This document shows positions 25,624 through 32,996 of a stretch of DNA of 32,996 nucleotides, piece after piece. Position 1 is the first letter of the stretch; each line of letters opens with the position of its first letter. Under the pieces are notes generated by a model, which saw only the letters and a list, made by a program, of their open reading frames with translations, made no database searches and was not told where the DNA came from. Location of the stretch: the NCBI GenBank assembly GCA_020445665.1, contig JAGRGD010000265.1, positions 1 to 32,996 of the forward strand. Reading direction: 5' to 3'. The position numbers and the translations under genes were made by a program. Source of the stretch: Rhodocyclaceae bacterium. GTDB lineage: Bacteria > Pseudomonadota > Gammaproteobacteria > Burkholderiales > Rhodocyclaceae.

Positions 25624-26460
25624 TCAGGCGGGTTCGGTGACGCCGATCAGGTCGGCGATGTCGGCTTCGACCAGTTCGATGCCGAGCTTGGCGCAGTAGC
25701 GCCGCTCCTTGGCGGTCGGCTCGGGGATCAGCGCCCAGCCGACCGGGTTCGCGGCGGCATAGACCATGTCGGACAGGACCATGCGCTCGGTGTCCCGATT
25801 CAGGCGCAGGCCGATGGTCAGGTAACGTCGGCCCTCGCGCAGGGTCTTCAACTGCGGCGGGATCGCGAAGCCCCCCATCAACTCGGTGATGTAATCGACG
25901 TAGTCGGCGTCCGAGGCGATGTAGTTGGCCTCGGGCCGCGGCGTGCCCATGGGCTTGAAGAGGATGGGCAGCGACATGTCGAAGGATTCGACTTCGGTGT
26001 AGGCGCCGCCGTCCCAGTGGTAGAGCTTGTAGCGGAACGGTGTGCCGCCGATGCGCGCGACGCCCACCACCAGGTTGTGGGGCACGCCGGCGTAACTGTC
26101 CTGCAGCTGGGTGTCGCGATTGATGTCGATCACGTAGCGCGGCGCCAGCTGCTGCAGCCAGTCGTGGGTGGCACTGCGGGACCACGCCGTCTCGCCATAG
26201 GTCTGGGTCAGGAAGCGATTGACGGCGTTGCGGCCACGCTTCAGCTCAACGTTCATCGCGGCCCGGGGAAACTCGTACATCAGCTTCGGCGCCATCGGTC
26301 GGCCGTTGTTCATGGCCAGGATCAGGGCGTCGCTGGTGGCCGGCATCGGGTCGCCGGTGGCCGCGTTGCGCACGTCGGCGAGGACGCCGGGACCCAGATA
26401 GGGGACGATGTTGCCGCTGGCGAGGCCTGCCAGCAGGGTCTCTCGGAGCTCGGGTGTCAT
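25624..26460 (-). CDS. SIR2-like protein with a degenerate active site
   Basis: A 278-residue protein. Its order of motifs follows bacterial SIR2-like domains: GNIVPYLGPGVLADV (residues 16-30, NAD-loop-like), H99 and LAPRYVIDINRDTQL (105-119, with N114 and D116 where the family has TTNxD), then FKPMGTP (168-174) followed by DADYVDYI, then YLTIGLRLNRDTERM (213-227). In the family the third motif reads K-x-H-G with the catalytic His; here Met171 stands in its place. Loss of NAD hydrolysis, or a non-catalytic role, is inferred. The ATG at 26460 fits the motif order but lacks a ribosome site and lies at the foot of a 15-bp inverted repeat. Confidence 0.72.
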   Translation of the reverse strand: MTPELRETLLAGLASGNIVPYLGPGVLADVRNAATGDPMPATSDALILAMNNGRPMAPKLMYEFPRAAMNVELKRGRNAVNRFLTQTYGETAWSRSATHDWLQQLAPRYVIDINRDTQLQDSYAGVPHNLVVGVARIGGTPFRYKLYHWDGGAYTEVESFDMSLPILFKPMGTPRPEANYIASDADYVDYITELMGGFAIPPQLKTLREGRRYLTIGLRLNRDTERMVLSDMVYAAANPVGWALIPEPTAKERRYCAKLGIELVEADIADLIGVTEPA

Positions 26461-26498
26461 GAGGGCTACTCGTGGTGACAGATCACGAGTAGCCCTCA
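26460..26498 (-). repeat. 15-bp perfect inverted repeat abutting the SIR2-like start codon
   Basis: TGAGGGCTACTCGTG (26460-26474) is the exact reverse complement of 26484-26498 across a nine-base loop. On the minus strand the second arm ends with the A of the start codon. In RNA it would bury the start region; as DNA it could be an operator. Confidence 0.8.
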
Positions 26499-26597
26499 GC
26501 AATTGTCGCGCCCGTCGCGCGGGGCCTTTGAAATCAGAGGCTTGTCGGCATTGCGGGTGCGGTGCGCCTGTCCGGTGTGCGACACAGCCCGGCGAGA

Positions 26598-26616
26598 TGT
26601 CGGGCATCGCCCGACA
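26598..26616 (-). terminator. Stem-loop just after the exonuclease gene
   Basis: TGTCGGGC and GCCCGACA form a perfect eight-pair stem with a three-base loop, seven bases beyond the stop of the exonuclease gene. No T-run follows, so it is a weak terminator candidate or an RNA end-protecting hairpin. Confidence 0.5.
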
Positions 26617-26623
26617 GAACGGG

Positions 26624-27142
26624 TCAGGGGCCGTGCATCCCCGACACCGCGAGCCAGGTCTGTTGCAGGATCATCGCATCGCAGCTGGCGCGGTGGCGGG
26701 CGCAGCCGACCTCGGCCATGATCCGGTCCTTGCTTGCGTGCCAGGCGGCAGCCTGCGCCTCGTCGAGCAGGCGCCGCAGGGACTCGATCCGGAAACGCTG
26801 GGGCATTTCGGCCTCATCGAACAGGCGGGCCACCCAGGGCATGTCGTTGCCCCAGGCGTCCGAATAGGCGATGCGGCCCTTGAGGTGCTCGTTGAGTTCC
26901 GCCGCCACCTCTTCGGCGGGGCGCCCCCGTTCAATCAGGCGGGCGCGGGAGATGTGGTGGACAGCCTCGGCGCCCGGGTCCCAGTGGGTCCAGTGCGCTG
27001 GCGGGCGGATCAGCCAGCAGTGGCGATCACCGCTCGCCAGGCTGATCCCGATCTCGATCGGGTAGCTGCCGCGGCCGAGCCCGGACGCCTCCACGTCGAT
27101 GAAGGCGGGCACGGAAACGGCAAGGGAGATGGCGGGCGTCAC
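26624..27142 (-). CDS. DEDDh-type 3'-5' exonuclease-like protein
   Basis: A 172-residue protein of the DnaQ/RNase T fold. The first motif is FIDVEASGLG (Asp and Glu), the middle is YSDAWGNDMPWVARLF (Asp), and the last is CARHRASCDA with the His and Asp of the DEDDh type. It is a single domain without other parts, fitting small DNA or RNA exonucleases. The GTG at 27142 is the first start that keeps the N-terminal strand, but its ribosome site is weak and the start is uncertain. It is divergent from the orphan histidine kinase. Confidence 0.82.
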   Translation of the reverse strand: MTPAISLAVSVPAFIDVEASGLGRGSYPIEIGISLASGDRHCWLIRPPAHWTHWDPGAEAVHHISRARLIERGRPAEEVAAELNEHLKGRIAYSDAWGNDMPWVARLFDEAEMPQRFRIESLRRLLDEAQAAAWHASKDRIMAEVGCARHRASCDAMILQQTWLAVSGMHGP

Positions 27143-27318
27143 GATCAGCTTCGGCTGGCAGTGCAGGGTTCGGGGCAGACCGCTGCATCCTGCCTGATCC
27201 GGCTCCGCCTGTGTGGATTTCCACCGACCGGCGTACCGGGGCGCGCTCGCGTTGCGGTCCGCCCTTCAGCGAGCCACATGACGGGCCGTTAAGGAGTTGT
27301 CCACTGCAGGCCTCCTCC

Positions 27319-28692
27319 ATGAATCGACCGGACCCGGACCTGTCCGCCGAGCAACACACCCGACTCGACCTTCGTGTGCTCGACAACCAGAACAGCGCCG
27401 TGCTTCGCAGCGCGCCGTCGATGGTGTTCGCGACTGCGCTGGCCGCCTACGCGATGCACATCTACTTTCGCCACGGGCTGCCCGAGGGCATGACCCTGTT
27501 CCCCTGGATGTGGATCATCGGAACGGTCAGCGCCGGGCGGCTGCTGGCCCTGTCTCTGTGGCGGCGCGATGCGCAGGCCGAGCAGCACGCGCGGGCCTGG
27601 TCCCGGGTCGTGATGGTGCTGTCGGCCCTGACCGGCCTCTCCTGGAGCCTGCTCGCCACCTGGCTGCTTCCGACCGAGGAGAGCCATTTCCGGCCGGCGA
27701 TCGCCGCGCTGATGATGGGCATCTCGGCCGCTGTCGTGGTCTCCCACGTGAATCACTTCCGGGCCTACGCGATCTACCTGACCTGCATGCTGCTGCCCGC
27801 GATCCTCAACTTCGCCCAGCAGGAAAGCGCCAGCACCCGGACCCTGGCACCGATGCTGATCTTCTTCCTCATCCTGCTGCTGGTCGGCGGGCGGCGCAGT
27901 GCCCGGGCCAACGAGCGCAGTATCCGGCTTCAGATGCGGCTCGAGGCGGCCGTGGCGGCGGAGGAGGGCGCGCGGCGGGCGGCCGAGGAGGCCAACCTGG
28001 CAAAGAACCAGTTCCTGATGAACATGTCCCACGAGCTGCGTACGCCCATGCACGCGGTTCTGGCCTATGCCCAGCTGGGCATCGAGAAGGGGGAGGAAGA
28101 GCGCCTGAAGCGCTACTTCGAGCGCATCCAGTCGAGCGCCCGGGGGCTGCTCGTCCTGCTGGGCGATCTGCTCGACCTGGCGCGCCTCGAATCCGGCCGG
28201 ATGGCCTTCACGTTCCGCCCGGTCGACCTGGTCCAGCTGGTCGATGCGACCGTCGCCGAGTTCTCGCCGGAGGCCCAGAAGCGGGGGATTGCGCTGGCCG
28301 TCGAGGGGACCTTTGCGGACGTGCGCTTCGCGCTCGATGAGGCCCGCTTCATGCAGGTCCTGCGCAATCTGGTGAGCAATGCCCTCAAGTTCTCGCCGGA
28401 GGGCAGCACCATCGCGCTGGCGCTCACCCGCCCCGGCGACGGAGGCTTTCGGCTGAGCGTCACGGACGAAGGCATCGGCATTCCCGACGACGAGCTCGAA
28501 CGGGTCTTCGACAAGTTCGTCCAGAGCAGCAAGACCCGCACCGGGGCGGGCGGCACCGGCCTTGGGCTGGCGATCTGCCGTGAGATCGTCGAGGCGCACG
28601 GAGGGCGCATCATCGCCTTGCCGCGGGACGCCGGGGGCACCGAGATCCGCATCGATCTGCCCAGGGCCGTCGCCACCGCCCGGGTCGCATAG
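27319..28692 (+). CDS. Orphan membrane sensor histidine kinase
   Basis: A 457-residue kinase. About six hydrophobic helices fill residues 30-200 with very short loops, suggesting sensing within the membrane. A short coiled coil leads to the HisKA box with H238 (SHELRTPMHA). The HATPase has the N-box VLRNLVSNALKF, DEGIGIPDDE and GAGGTGLGLAI. No receiver domain is attached and no response regulator gene is adjacent, so the partner lies elsewhere. The ATG at 27319 is preferred over the longer frame from 27211. Confidence 0.92.
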   Translation: MNRPDPDLSAEQHTRLDLRVLDNQNSAVLRSAPSMVFATALAAYAMHIYFRHGLPEGMTLFPWMWIIGTVSAGRLLALSLWRRDAQAEQHARAWSRVVMVLSALTGLSWSLLATWLLPTEESHFRPAIAALMMGISAAVVVSHVNHFRAYAIYLTCMLLPAILNFAQQESASTRTLAPMLIFFLILLLVGGRRSARANERSIRLQMRLEAAVAAEEGARRAAEEANLAKNQFLMNMSHELRTPMHAVLAYAQLGIEKGEEERLKRYFERIQSSARGLLVLLGDLLDLARLESGRMAFTFRPVDLVQLVDATVAEFSPEAQKRGIALAVEGTFADVRFALDEARFMQVLRNLVSNALKFSPEGSTIALALTRPGDGGFRLSVTDEGIGIPDDELERVFDKFVQSSKTRTGAGGTGLGLAICREIVEAHGGRIIALPRDAGGTEIRIDLPRAVATARVA

Positions 28693-28724
28693 CCGTTCGC
28701 GGGAGGTCTGTCTCGAAAGCGTGT

Positions 28725-29456
28725 TCAGGCGGCGAGGACGCCAGCAATCGCCGCGATCGCCGAGAGGCTGCACAGCACCAGCAGCAGGGGCCGGAAGCGA
28801 CCGTCGGCCCAGTGCCGGAGATGTCTGCCGAGAACGAAGCCCGCAACGACGGCCGGCAGCTGCAGCAACCCGGCGACGACCAGCCCATCGTCGAAGCGGC
28901 CCACCACCCGGTAGCTCGCCAGCGACAGCACGCAGCTATAGACGAAGTAGAAGGACAGATCGGCGCGGATGCGCTCGGCCGCGCCGTGCTGCAGCACCAG
29001 CGCCATCGGCGGCCCGCCGATCGAGGTGGTGGTGCCGGTGAAGCCCGAGGCCAGGCCTGCCAGGCCGAGTCTGAGGGGCGTCGGCTCGAAGGCCTTGCCG
29101 ATGGCCGAGACCGCGACGCCGGCGAGGACCATGGCCGCCACCATCAATTGGAGGGCCTGGGTGTCAAGCCGGGTCAGCAGCCAGGCGCCGAGCACCGTCC
29201 CGGGAATGCGGGTCAGCATCGGCAGCAACATCGGTCGCCAGCGCACCGAGGCGCGTAGGCGGGCGGTGTTGAGGAGGCTCAGTAACAGCGCCGCGGTGGT
29301 TACTACCGCGGGGACCCAGGTCGGTTCGAACAGCACCAGCAGCGGCGCCGCGACCAGTGCGAGGCCGAAGCCCATCGCAGTCTGCACCGTACACCCCAGC
29401 ATGATCAACGCGGCCGCGGCCCACCAGGCGGGATCGGCAAGGGTCGCGAGCAGCAC
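28725..29456 (-). CDS. TauE/SafE-family membrane permease
   Basis: A 243-residue inner-membrane protein with about eight hydrophobic helices. The family features are the N-terminal GCTVQTAMGFGLALVAAPLL and the second-half GLASGFTGTTTSIGGPPMALVL. Members export sulfite, sulfoacetate or related anions, or are uncharacterised; the substrate cannot be told here. The GTG start lies eight bases after the ABM-domain gene stop, so the two are one operon. It is convergent with the histidine kinase. Confidence 0.9.
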   Translation of the reverse strand: MLLATLADPAWWAAAALIMLGCTVQTAMGFGLALVAAPLLVLFEPTWVPAVVTTAALLLSLLNTARLRASVRWRPMLLPMLTRIPGTVLGAWLLTRLDTQALQLMVAAMVLAGVAVSAIGKAFEPTPLRLGLAGLASGFTGTTTSIGGPPMALVLQHGAAERIRADLSFYFVYSCVLSLASYRVVGRFDDGLVVAGLLQLPAVVAGFVLGRHLRHWADGRFRPLLLVLCSLSAIAAIAGVLAA

Positions 29457-29464
29457 GGGCGCGC

Positions 29465-29809
29465 TCAGCCGTGATGGTTGCGGGAATCGGTGGGTGCCTC
29501 GGCGCGGTCGTTCATTCCATAGCGCCGCACCACCTCGGCGACGCTGAGGCGGTAGTCGGCAAAGATGTGGTCGCGCCCGGCGGCCTGGCCGGCCCGGTGG
29601 GCCTCGGTATTGCGCCAGCGGGCGACGGCCGCCTCGTCGCGCCAGAAGGACAGGGACAGCAGCTTGTCCGGCTGGGACAGGCTCTGGAATCGCTCGATCG
29701 AAACGAAGCCGTCCATCGTCTCGAGCAGAGGACGCAGCGTGGCCGCCATGTCCAGATAGGCCGCCTTCTGGTCGTCGGCGACGACCAGTTCGAAGATCAC
29801 CGCGATCAT
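29465..29809 (-). CDS. Antibiotic biosynthesis monooxygenase (ABM) domain protein
   Basis: A 114-residue dimeric alpha/beta-barrel type protein: MIAVIFELVVADDQ at the start, a central LLETMDGFVSIERFQS and then KLLSLSFWRDEAAVARWRNTEAHR, the usual order for ABM domains. Members act as cofactor-free monooxygenases or haem-degrading or stress proteins, and the role here is open. GGAGGAG precedes the ATG at 29809. It heads a two-gene operon with the TauE/SafE permease. Confidence 0.88.
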   Translation of the reverse strand: MIAVIFELVVADDQKAAYLDMAATLRPLLETMDGFVSIERFQSLSQPDKLLSLSFWRDEAAVARWRNTEAHRAGQAAGRDHIFADYRLSVAEVVRRYGMNDRAEAPTDSRNHHG

Positions 29810-29959
29810 GCTGTCTCCTCCGTCCATTCCGGAGCGCGTTCCACGGTGCCCGGAGTGACCGCCGTGAAGGTGCGCGTCTCGTGAAGTATGAAGCGCTCGC
29901 ACCGGGCGAACGAAGAATTCTCGCGCGCCTGATCGCCGGCCACGGACCTTCCCGACCCC

Positions 29960-29973
29960 TTGATGGCCATCAA
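29960..29973 (+). promoter_or_regulatory. Dnr/FNR box upstream of nirJ
   Basis: TTGATGGCCATCAA is a perfect TTGAT-N4-ATCAA palindrome. A class II start would fall near 30008 and GACAAT (29996-30001, 4 of 6) sits exactly at the -10 position. This is the best-formed of the four boxes in the window. Confidence 0.85.
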
Positions 29974-30031
29974 GGCCCCGGCTGATGGCGCTGGCGACAA
30001 TCGGTGCCAGGCTTCAGCAAGGGAGGGCACC

Positions 30032-31249
30032 GTGTTCAGGATCTCGCGCTACATGCGCCAACTCGCCGGCCAGAGCGGCCGGACGCGCCGGCCCGATGCG
30101 CCGGCCGGGCATGGCCCGGTGGTGATCTGGAATCTGATCCGCCGCTGCAACCTGACCTGCAAGCACTGCTACTCGATCAGCGCGGACAAGGACTTCGCCG
30201 GTGAGCTGTCGCTGGCCGAGGTCGAGACGGTGATGGACGACCTGAAAGCCTTCGGGGTGCCGGTGCTGATTCTCTCCGGCGGCGAGCCGCTGCTGCGGGA
30301 AGACATCTTCGCGATCGGCGCCCGCGCCAAGGCGATGGGCTTTTACGTCGGCCTGTCCACCAACGGCACGCTGATCGACGCGGCCATGGCCGAGCGCATC
30401 GCGGCCGTCGACTTCGACTACCTGGGCATCAGCCTCGACGGCACTCGCGAGACCCACGACCGCTTCCGCCGCCTCGACGGCGCCTTCGAGCGCTCCATCG
30501 ACGGCCTGCGGCTGGCGCGGGGGCTGGGGCTCAAGGTCGGCCTGCGCTTCACCCTCACGGCCGACAACGCCCACGACCTGCCGGCCCTGCTGCAGCTCGT
30601 CGAGGATGAGGGCATCGACCGCTTCTACCTGTCGCACCTCAATTACGCCGGGCGGGGCAACAAGCACCGCCGCGACGACGCCCACCACCGCATGACCCGC
30701 GAGGCCATGGACCTGTTGTTCGACACCTGCTGGGCGCTCGAGTCAGCCGGCCGGCCGAAGGATTTCACGACCGGCAACAACGACGCCGACGGGGTGTATT
30801 TCCTGCACTGGGTGGCCCGCCACCTGCCGGAGCGCCTCGATGAAATGCGCGCGCGCCTGGCCCGCTGGGGCGGCAACGCCAGCGGCGTCGGCGTGGCCAA
30901 CATCGATAACCTGGGCAACGTCCATCCGGACACCATGTGGTGGCACCACACCCTGGGCAACGTGCGCGAGCGGGCCTTCTCCGAGATCTGGCAGGATCGC
31001 TCCGATCCGCTGATGGCGGGACTCAACCAGCGCCCCCGTGCCCTCAAGGGGCGCTGCGGCGACTGCGCCTACCTGGACGTGTGCAACGGCAGCTCGCGGG
31101 TGCGCGCCCAGCAGGTCACCGGCGACCCGTGGCAGGAGGACCCGGGCTGCTACCTCAACGACGGCGAGCTGGGCATCGCGCCCGGGCGCGAGCGGGTGCA
31201 GGTGACGCCCTGGGTGCGCCTCGCCGAAGCACCGGGAGCCGGCTCATGA
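30032..31249 (+). CDS. nirJ: Radical SAM haem d1 biosynthesis protein NirJ
   Basis: A 405-residue cytoplasmic radical SAM enzyme. The 4Fe-4S motif CNLTCKHC has C39, C43 and C46. The SAM-binding GGEPLL segment follows, and a second Cys-rich SPASM-like region near the end has CGDCAYLDVC and a later Cys in DPGCYL. It replaces propionate groups of the d1 precursor by keto functions. The GTG at 30032 is chosen because GGGAGG lies six bases upstream; an in-frame ATG at 29960 falls inside the Dnr box and is upstream of the expected RNA start. Its stop overlaps nirN in an ATGA junction. Confidence 0.94.
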   Translation: MFRISRYMRQLAGQSGRTRRPDAPAGHGPVVIWNLIRRCNLTCKHCYSISADKDFAGELSLAEVETVMDDLKAFGVPVLILSGGEPLLREDIFAIGARAKAMGFYVGLSTNGTLIDAAMAERIAAVDFDYLGISLDGTRETHDRFRRLDGAFERSIDGLRLARGLGLKVGLRFTLTADNAHDLPALLQLVEDEGIDRFYLSHLNYAGRGNKHRRDDAHHRMTREAMDLLFDTCWALESAGRPKDFTTGNNDADGVYFLHWVARHLPERLDEMRARLARWGGNASGVGVANIDNLGNVHPDTMWWHHTLGNVRERAFSEIWQDRSDPLMAGLNQRPRALKGRCGDCAYLDVCNGSSRVRAQQVTGDPWQEDPGCYLNDGELGIAPGRERVQVTPWVRLAEAPGAGS

Positions 31250-32802
31250 CGCGCGTCCTGACCCATGTCGTCATCCTCGTCGCTGCCGCGTTTGCTGCCG
31301 CCTGGGCCAGCGCCGCCGACGGTCCCGAGGCCACCTACGCGACCCATTGCGCCGCCTGCCATGGCGCTGGCCGCCTGGGGGGCTCAGGGCCGGCTCTTCT
31401 GCCCGAGAACCTGTCGCGCCTGAAGAAGGCCCTGGCCGCGAAGACCATCCGCGAAGGTCGGGTTGCGACCCAGATGCCGGCCTTCGGTACGCAGCTGGAC
31501 GAGGCCCAGATCGCAGCCCTTGCCGACTGGATCTACACCCCGGTGGTACCGGCGCCGCGGTGGTCGGAGGCGGACATCCGTGCCTCGCGTATCGAGCACC
31601 ACGCGCCGGGCTCGCTGCCCGACAAGCCCGCCTTCGAGGCCGACATGATGAATCTCTTCATCGTCGTCGAGGGCGGGGACCACCACGTCAGCGTGCTCGA
31701 CGGCGACCGGATGGAACGCATCCACCGCTTCCCGTCCCGCTATGCGCTGCACGGGGGGCCGAAGTTCACACCGGACGGCCGCTATGTGTTCTTTGCCAGC
31801 CGAGACGGCTGGATCAGCAAGTTCGATATCTGGAACCTGAAGATGGTCGCGGAGGTCCGCGCCGGCATCAACACGCGAAACGCGGCGGTCTCCGCCGACG
31901 GCCAGGTCGTCGCGGTGGCTAACTACCTGCCCAACACCCTGGTCCTGCTCGACGGCGACCTGAACCTGATCAAGGCGATCCCGGTCACCGACCAGGCCGG
32001 CGAGCACAGCTCGCGGGTGTCCGCAGTGTATGACGCCTCGCCCCGCCAGTCCTTCGTCGCGGCGCTCAAGGACGTGGCCGAGGTGTGGGAGATCAGCTAT
32101 ACCCGGGCGGTCGAACCGATCGCCGAGGGCTACGTACACGACTACCAGTACCGGGAGGGCAGCTTCGTCCCCGGTTACCTGAACCCTCGCCGCTCGATTC
32201 TCGATGCGCCGATGGACGACTTCTTCTTCACCCAGGACTACTCGGAGGTGATGGGGACGACCCGCGGTGGCAAGGGCCAGGTGGTCAACCTCGACGTGCG
32301 CAAGGCGGTCGCCGAACTGGACATCCCCGGCATGCCCCACCTGGGCTCGGGCATCACCTGGGACTACCAGGGGCGCCGCGTCATGGGCAGCCCCAACCTG
32401 AAGGACGGCGTCGTCAGCGTCATCGACCTGGCGGACTGGACGACCATCAAGCGCATTCCGACCCTCGGCCCGGGCTTCTTCATGCGCAGCCACGAGAAGT
32501 CGCGCTACGCCTTCGTCGATTCGATGATGAGCCCGACCGGGCGCGACACCCTGCAGGTCATCGACAAGGAGACCCTCGAGGTCGTCAAGGCCCTGCGACC
32601 GGAGCCGGGCAAAACGCTGGCCCACATCGAGTTCGACCGCCACGGCCGCTACGCCATCGCCAGCCTGTGGGAGCAGGACGGCGCACTGATCTTCTACGAC
32701 GCGACGACCCTCGAGGAGATCAAGCGCCTGCCGGCCTCGAAGCCGGTCGGCAAGTACAACCTCTTCAACAAGATCACCAAGTCCGAGGGGACCAGCCACT
32801 AG
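31246..32802 (+). CDS. nirN: Haem d1 biosynthesis dehydrogenase NirN
   Basis: A 518-residue periplasmic NirS-like protein. A Sec signal ends near WASAAD (residue 24). Haem c is bound at CAACH (35-39). The propeller carries segments such as GGPKFTPDGRYVFFASRDGWISKFD and ends in YNLFNKITKSEGTSH. NirN introduces the acrylate double bond in the last step of d1 synthesis and hands d1 to NirS. It overlaps nirJ by four bases. Its TAG stop belongs to the CTAG that opens the right boundary repeat. Confidence 0.95.
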   Translation: MTRVLTHVVILVAAAFAAAWASAADGPEATYATHCAACHGAGRLGGSGPALLPENLSRLKKALAAKTIREGRVATQMPAFGTQLDEAQIAALADWIYTPVVPAPRWSEADIRASRIEHHAPGSLPDKPAFEADMMNLFIVVEGGDHHVSVLDGDRMERIHRFPSRYALHGGPKFTPDGRYVFFASRDGWISKFDIWNLKMVAEVRAGINTRNAAVSADGQVVAVANYLPNTLVLLDGDLNLIKAIPVTDQAGEHSSRVSAVYDASPRQSFVAALKDVAEVWEISYTRAVEPIAEGYVHDYQYREGSFVPGYLNPRRSILDAPMDDFFFTQDYSEVMGTTRGGKGQVVNLDVRKAVAELDIPGMPHLGSGITWDYQGRRVMGSPNLKDGVVSVIDLADWTTIKRIPTLGPGFFMRSHEKSRYAFVDSMMSPTGRDTLQVIDKETLEVVKALRPEPGKTLAHIEFDRHGRYAIASLWEQDGALIFYDATTLEEIKRLPASKPVGKYNLFNKITKSEGTSH

Positions 32803-32924
32803 GGTCTGTGGGCATTTGTATGGCGGATCGCGTTGAGACTTTGAGCCTGTGCCACAAGTCGCGGGAGGCAGGCAAGGGTGGCGGTCCACTGCGGGCTTTG
32901 CACAGCCCGCCGGCTTCGCTGGCG
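32799..32924 (+). repeat. Right copy of the boundary repeat
   Basis: This block begins CTAGGGTCTGTGG at the nirN stop and matches the reverse complement of 1-126 with three substitutions. The likely end of the element is beyond 32924, since hairpin-rich sequence continues to the window edge. The short reading frames here contain no motif and are not considered genes. Confidence 0.9.
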
Positions 32925-32965
32925 CGGAGCAATGCTCCGCGAATTCCCAGCTTCGCCCTTGGCGA
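32891..32965. repeat. Run of four hairpins (REP/BIME-like)
   Basis: Stem-loops follow each other closely: 32891-32910 (seven pairs, GCGGGCT arm), 32908-32924 (seven pairs with one G-U), 32924-32940 (seven pairs, GCGGAGC arm, loop AAT) and 32953-32965 (five pairs, TCGCC arm). Such runs are typical of bacterial interspersed palindromic elements. Confidence 0.65.
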
Positions 32966-32996
32966 CGAGCGCAACGAAGTGGCGCGGGCTCACAGC

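Noticed and set aside
26120-26133. TTGATGTCGATCAC, a near match to a Dnr/FNR box
   Set aside because: One mismatch, and it lies well inside the SIR2-like coding sequence with no gene start at a suitable distance.
32774-32974. Short minus-strand frame in the right boundary repeat as a gene
   Set aside because: It runs through the hairpin-rich repeat and into the end of nirN on the other strand, and has no motif.

Overview
The window is GC-rich, gene-dense DNA from a denitrifying proteobacterium that also carries an arsenic-resistance operon. The nir gene content (nirS, a nirT-like and a nirB-like cytochrome gene, a fused nirDL, separate nirG and nirH, distant nirJ-nirN) resembles Pseudomonas stutzeri-type and Rhodocyclales-type nirS clusters. 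I would say Beta- or Gammaproteobacteria and cannot place it more finely from sequence alone. No rRNA, tRNA, CRISPR array or transposase gene was seen.

Layout. (1) Positions 1-126 and 32799-32924 are two copies of one repeat in inverted orientation, with 123 of 126 bases identical, so the window is bounded by a dispersed element. (2) Positions 123-4136, minus strand: a bacteriohemerythrin with a Cys/His-rich insert, preceded by a perfect FNR/Dnr-type box, then a translationally coupled run of a SagB-like tandem nitroreductase, a rhodanese-ankyrin protein, an unknown 103-residue protein and a flavodoxin. (3) Positions 4255-5973, minus: a nine-haem c-type cytochrome lipoprotein. (4) Positions 6101-10633, minus: the ars operon arsR-arsC-acr3-arsN/arsD-arsA, in which the ArsN acetyltransferase and the ArsD chaperone share one uninterrupted reading frame. 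(5) Positions 10789-15682, plus: an HD-GYP response regulator overlapping a large three-PAS hybrid sensor kinase. (6) Positions 15689-24823: the main denitrification block. nirE and dnr run on the minus strand. nirS, nirT, nirB-like, a cupredoxin, nirC, nirF, nirDL, nirG and nirH run on the plus strand. (7) Positions 24824-29959: a roughly 5 kb segment with no recognisable denitrification gene, holding an unknown protein, a degenerate SIR2-like protein, a DEDDh exonuclease, an orphan histidine kinase, a TauE/SafE permease and an ABM-domain protein. (8) Positions 29960-32802: nirJ and nirN with their own perfect Dnr box.

How the genes work together. NirS reduces nitrite to NO in the periplasm. 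NirT, the NirB-like dihaem protein, NirC and possibly the cupredoxin are candidate electron carriers. NirE, NirDL, NirG, NirH, NirJ, NirF and NirN together form an apparently complete haem d1 pathway. Four 14-bp TTGA-N6-TCAA palindromes lie upstream of nirS/nirE, nirC, nirJ and the hemerythrin gene. This suggests that the Crp/Fnr-family regulator encoded in the nirE-dnr pair, or another FNR-type factor, controls all four units.

The most unusual points are the ArsN-ArsD frame fusion with an internal ribosome-binding site, the SIR2-like protein that seems to lack its catalytic His and has a 15-bp perfect inverted repeat covering its start codon, the Cys/His-rich hemerythrin under a Dnr-type box, the cupredoxin inside the nir operon, and the inverted repeat that bounds the window.
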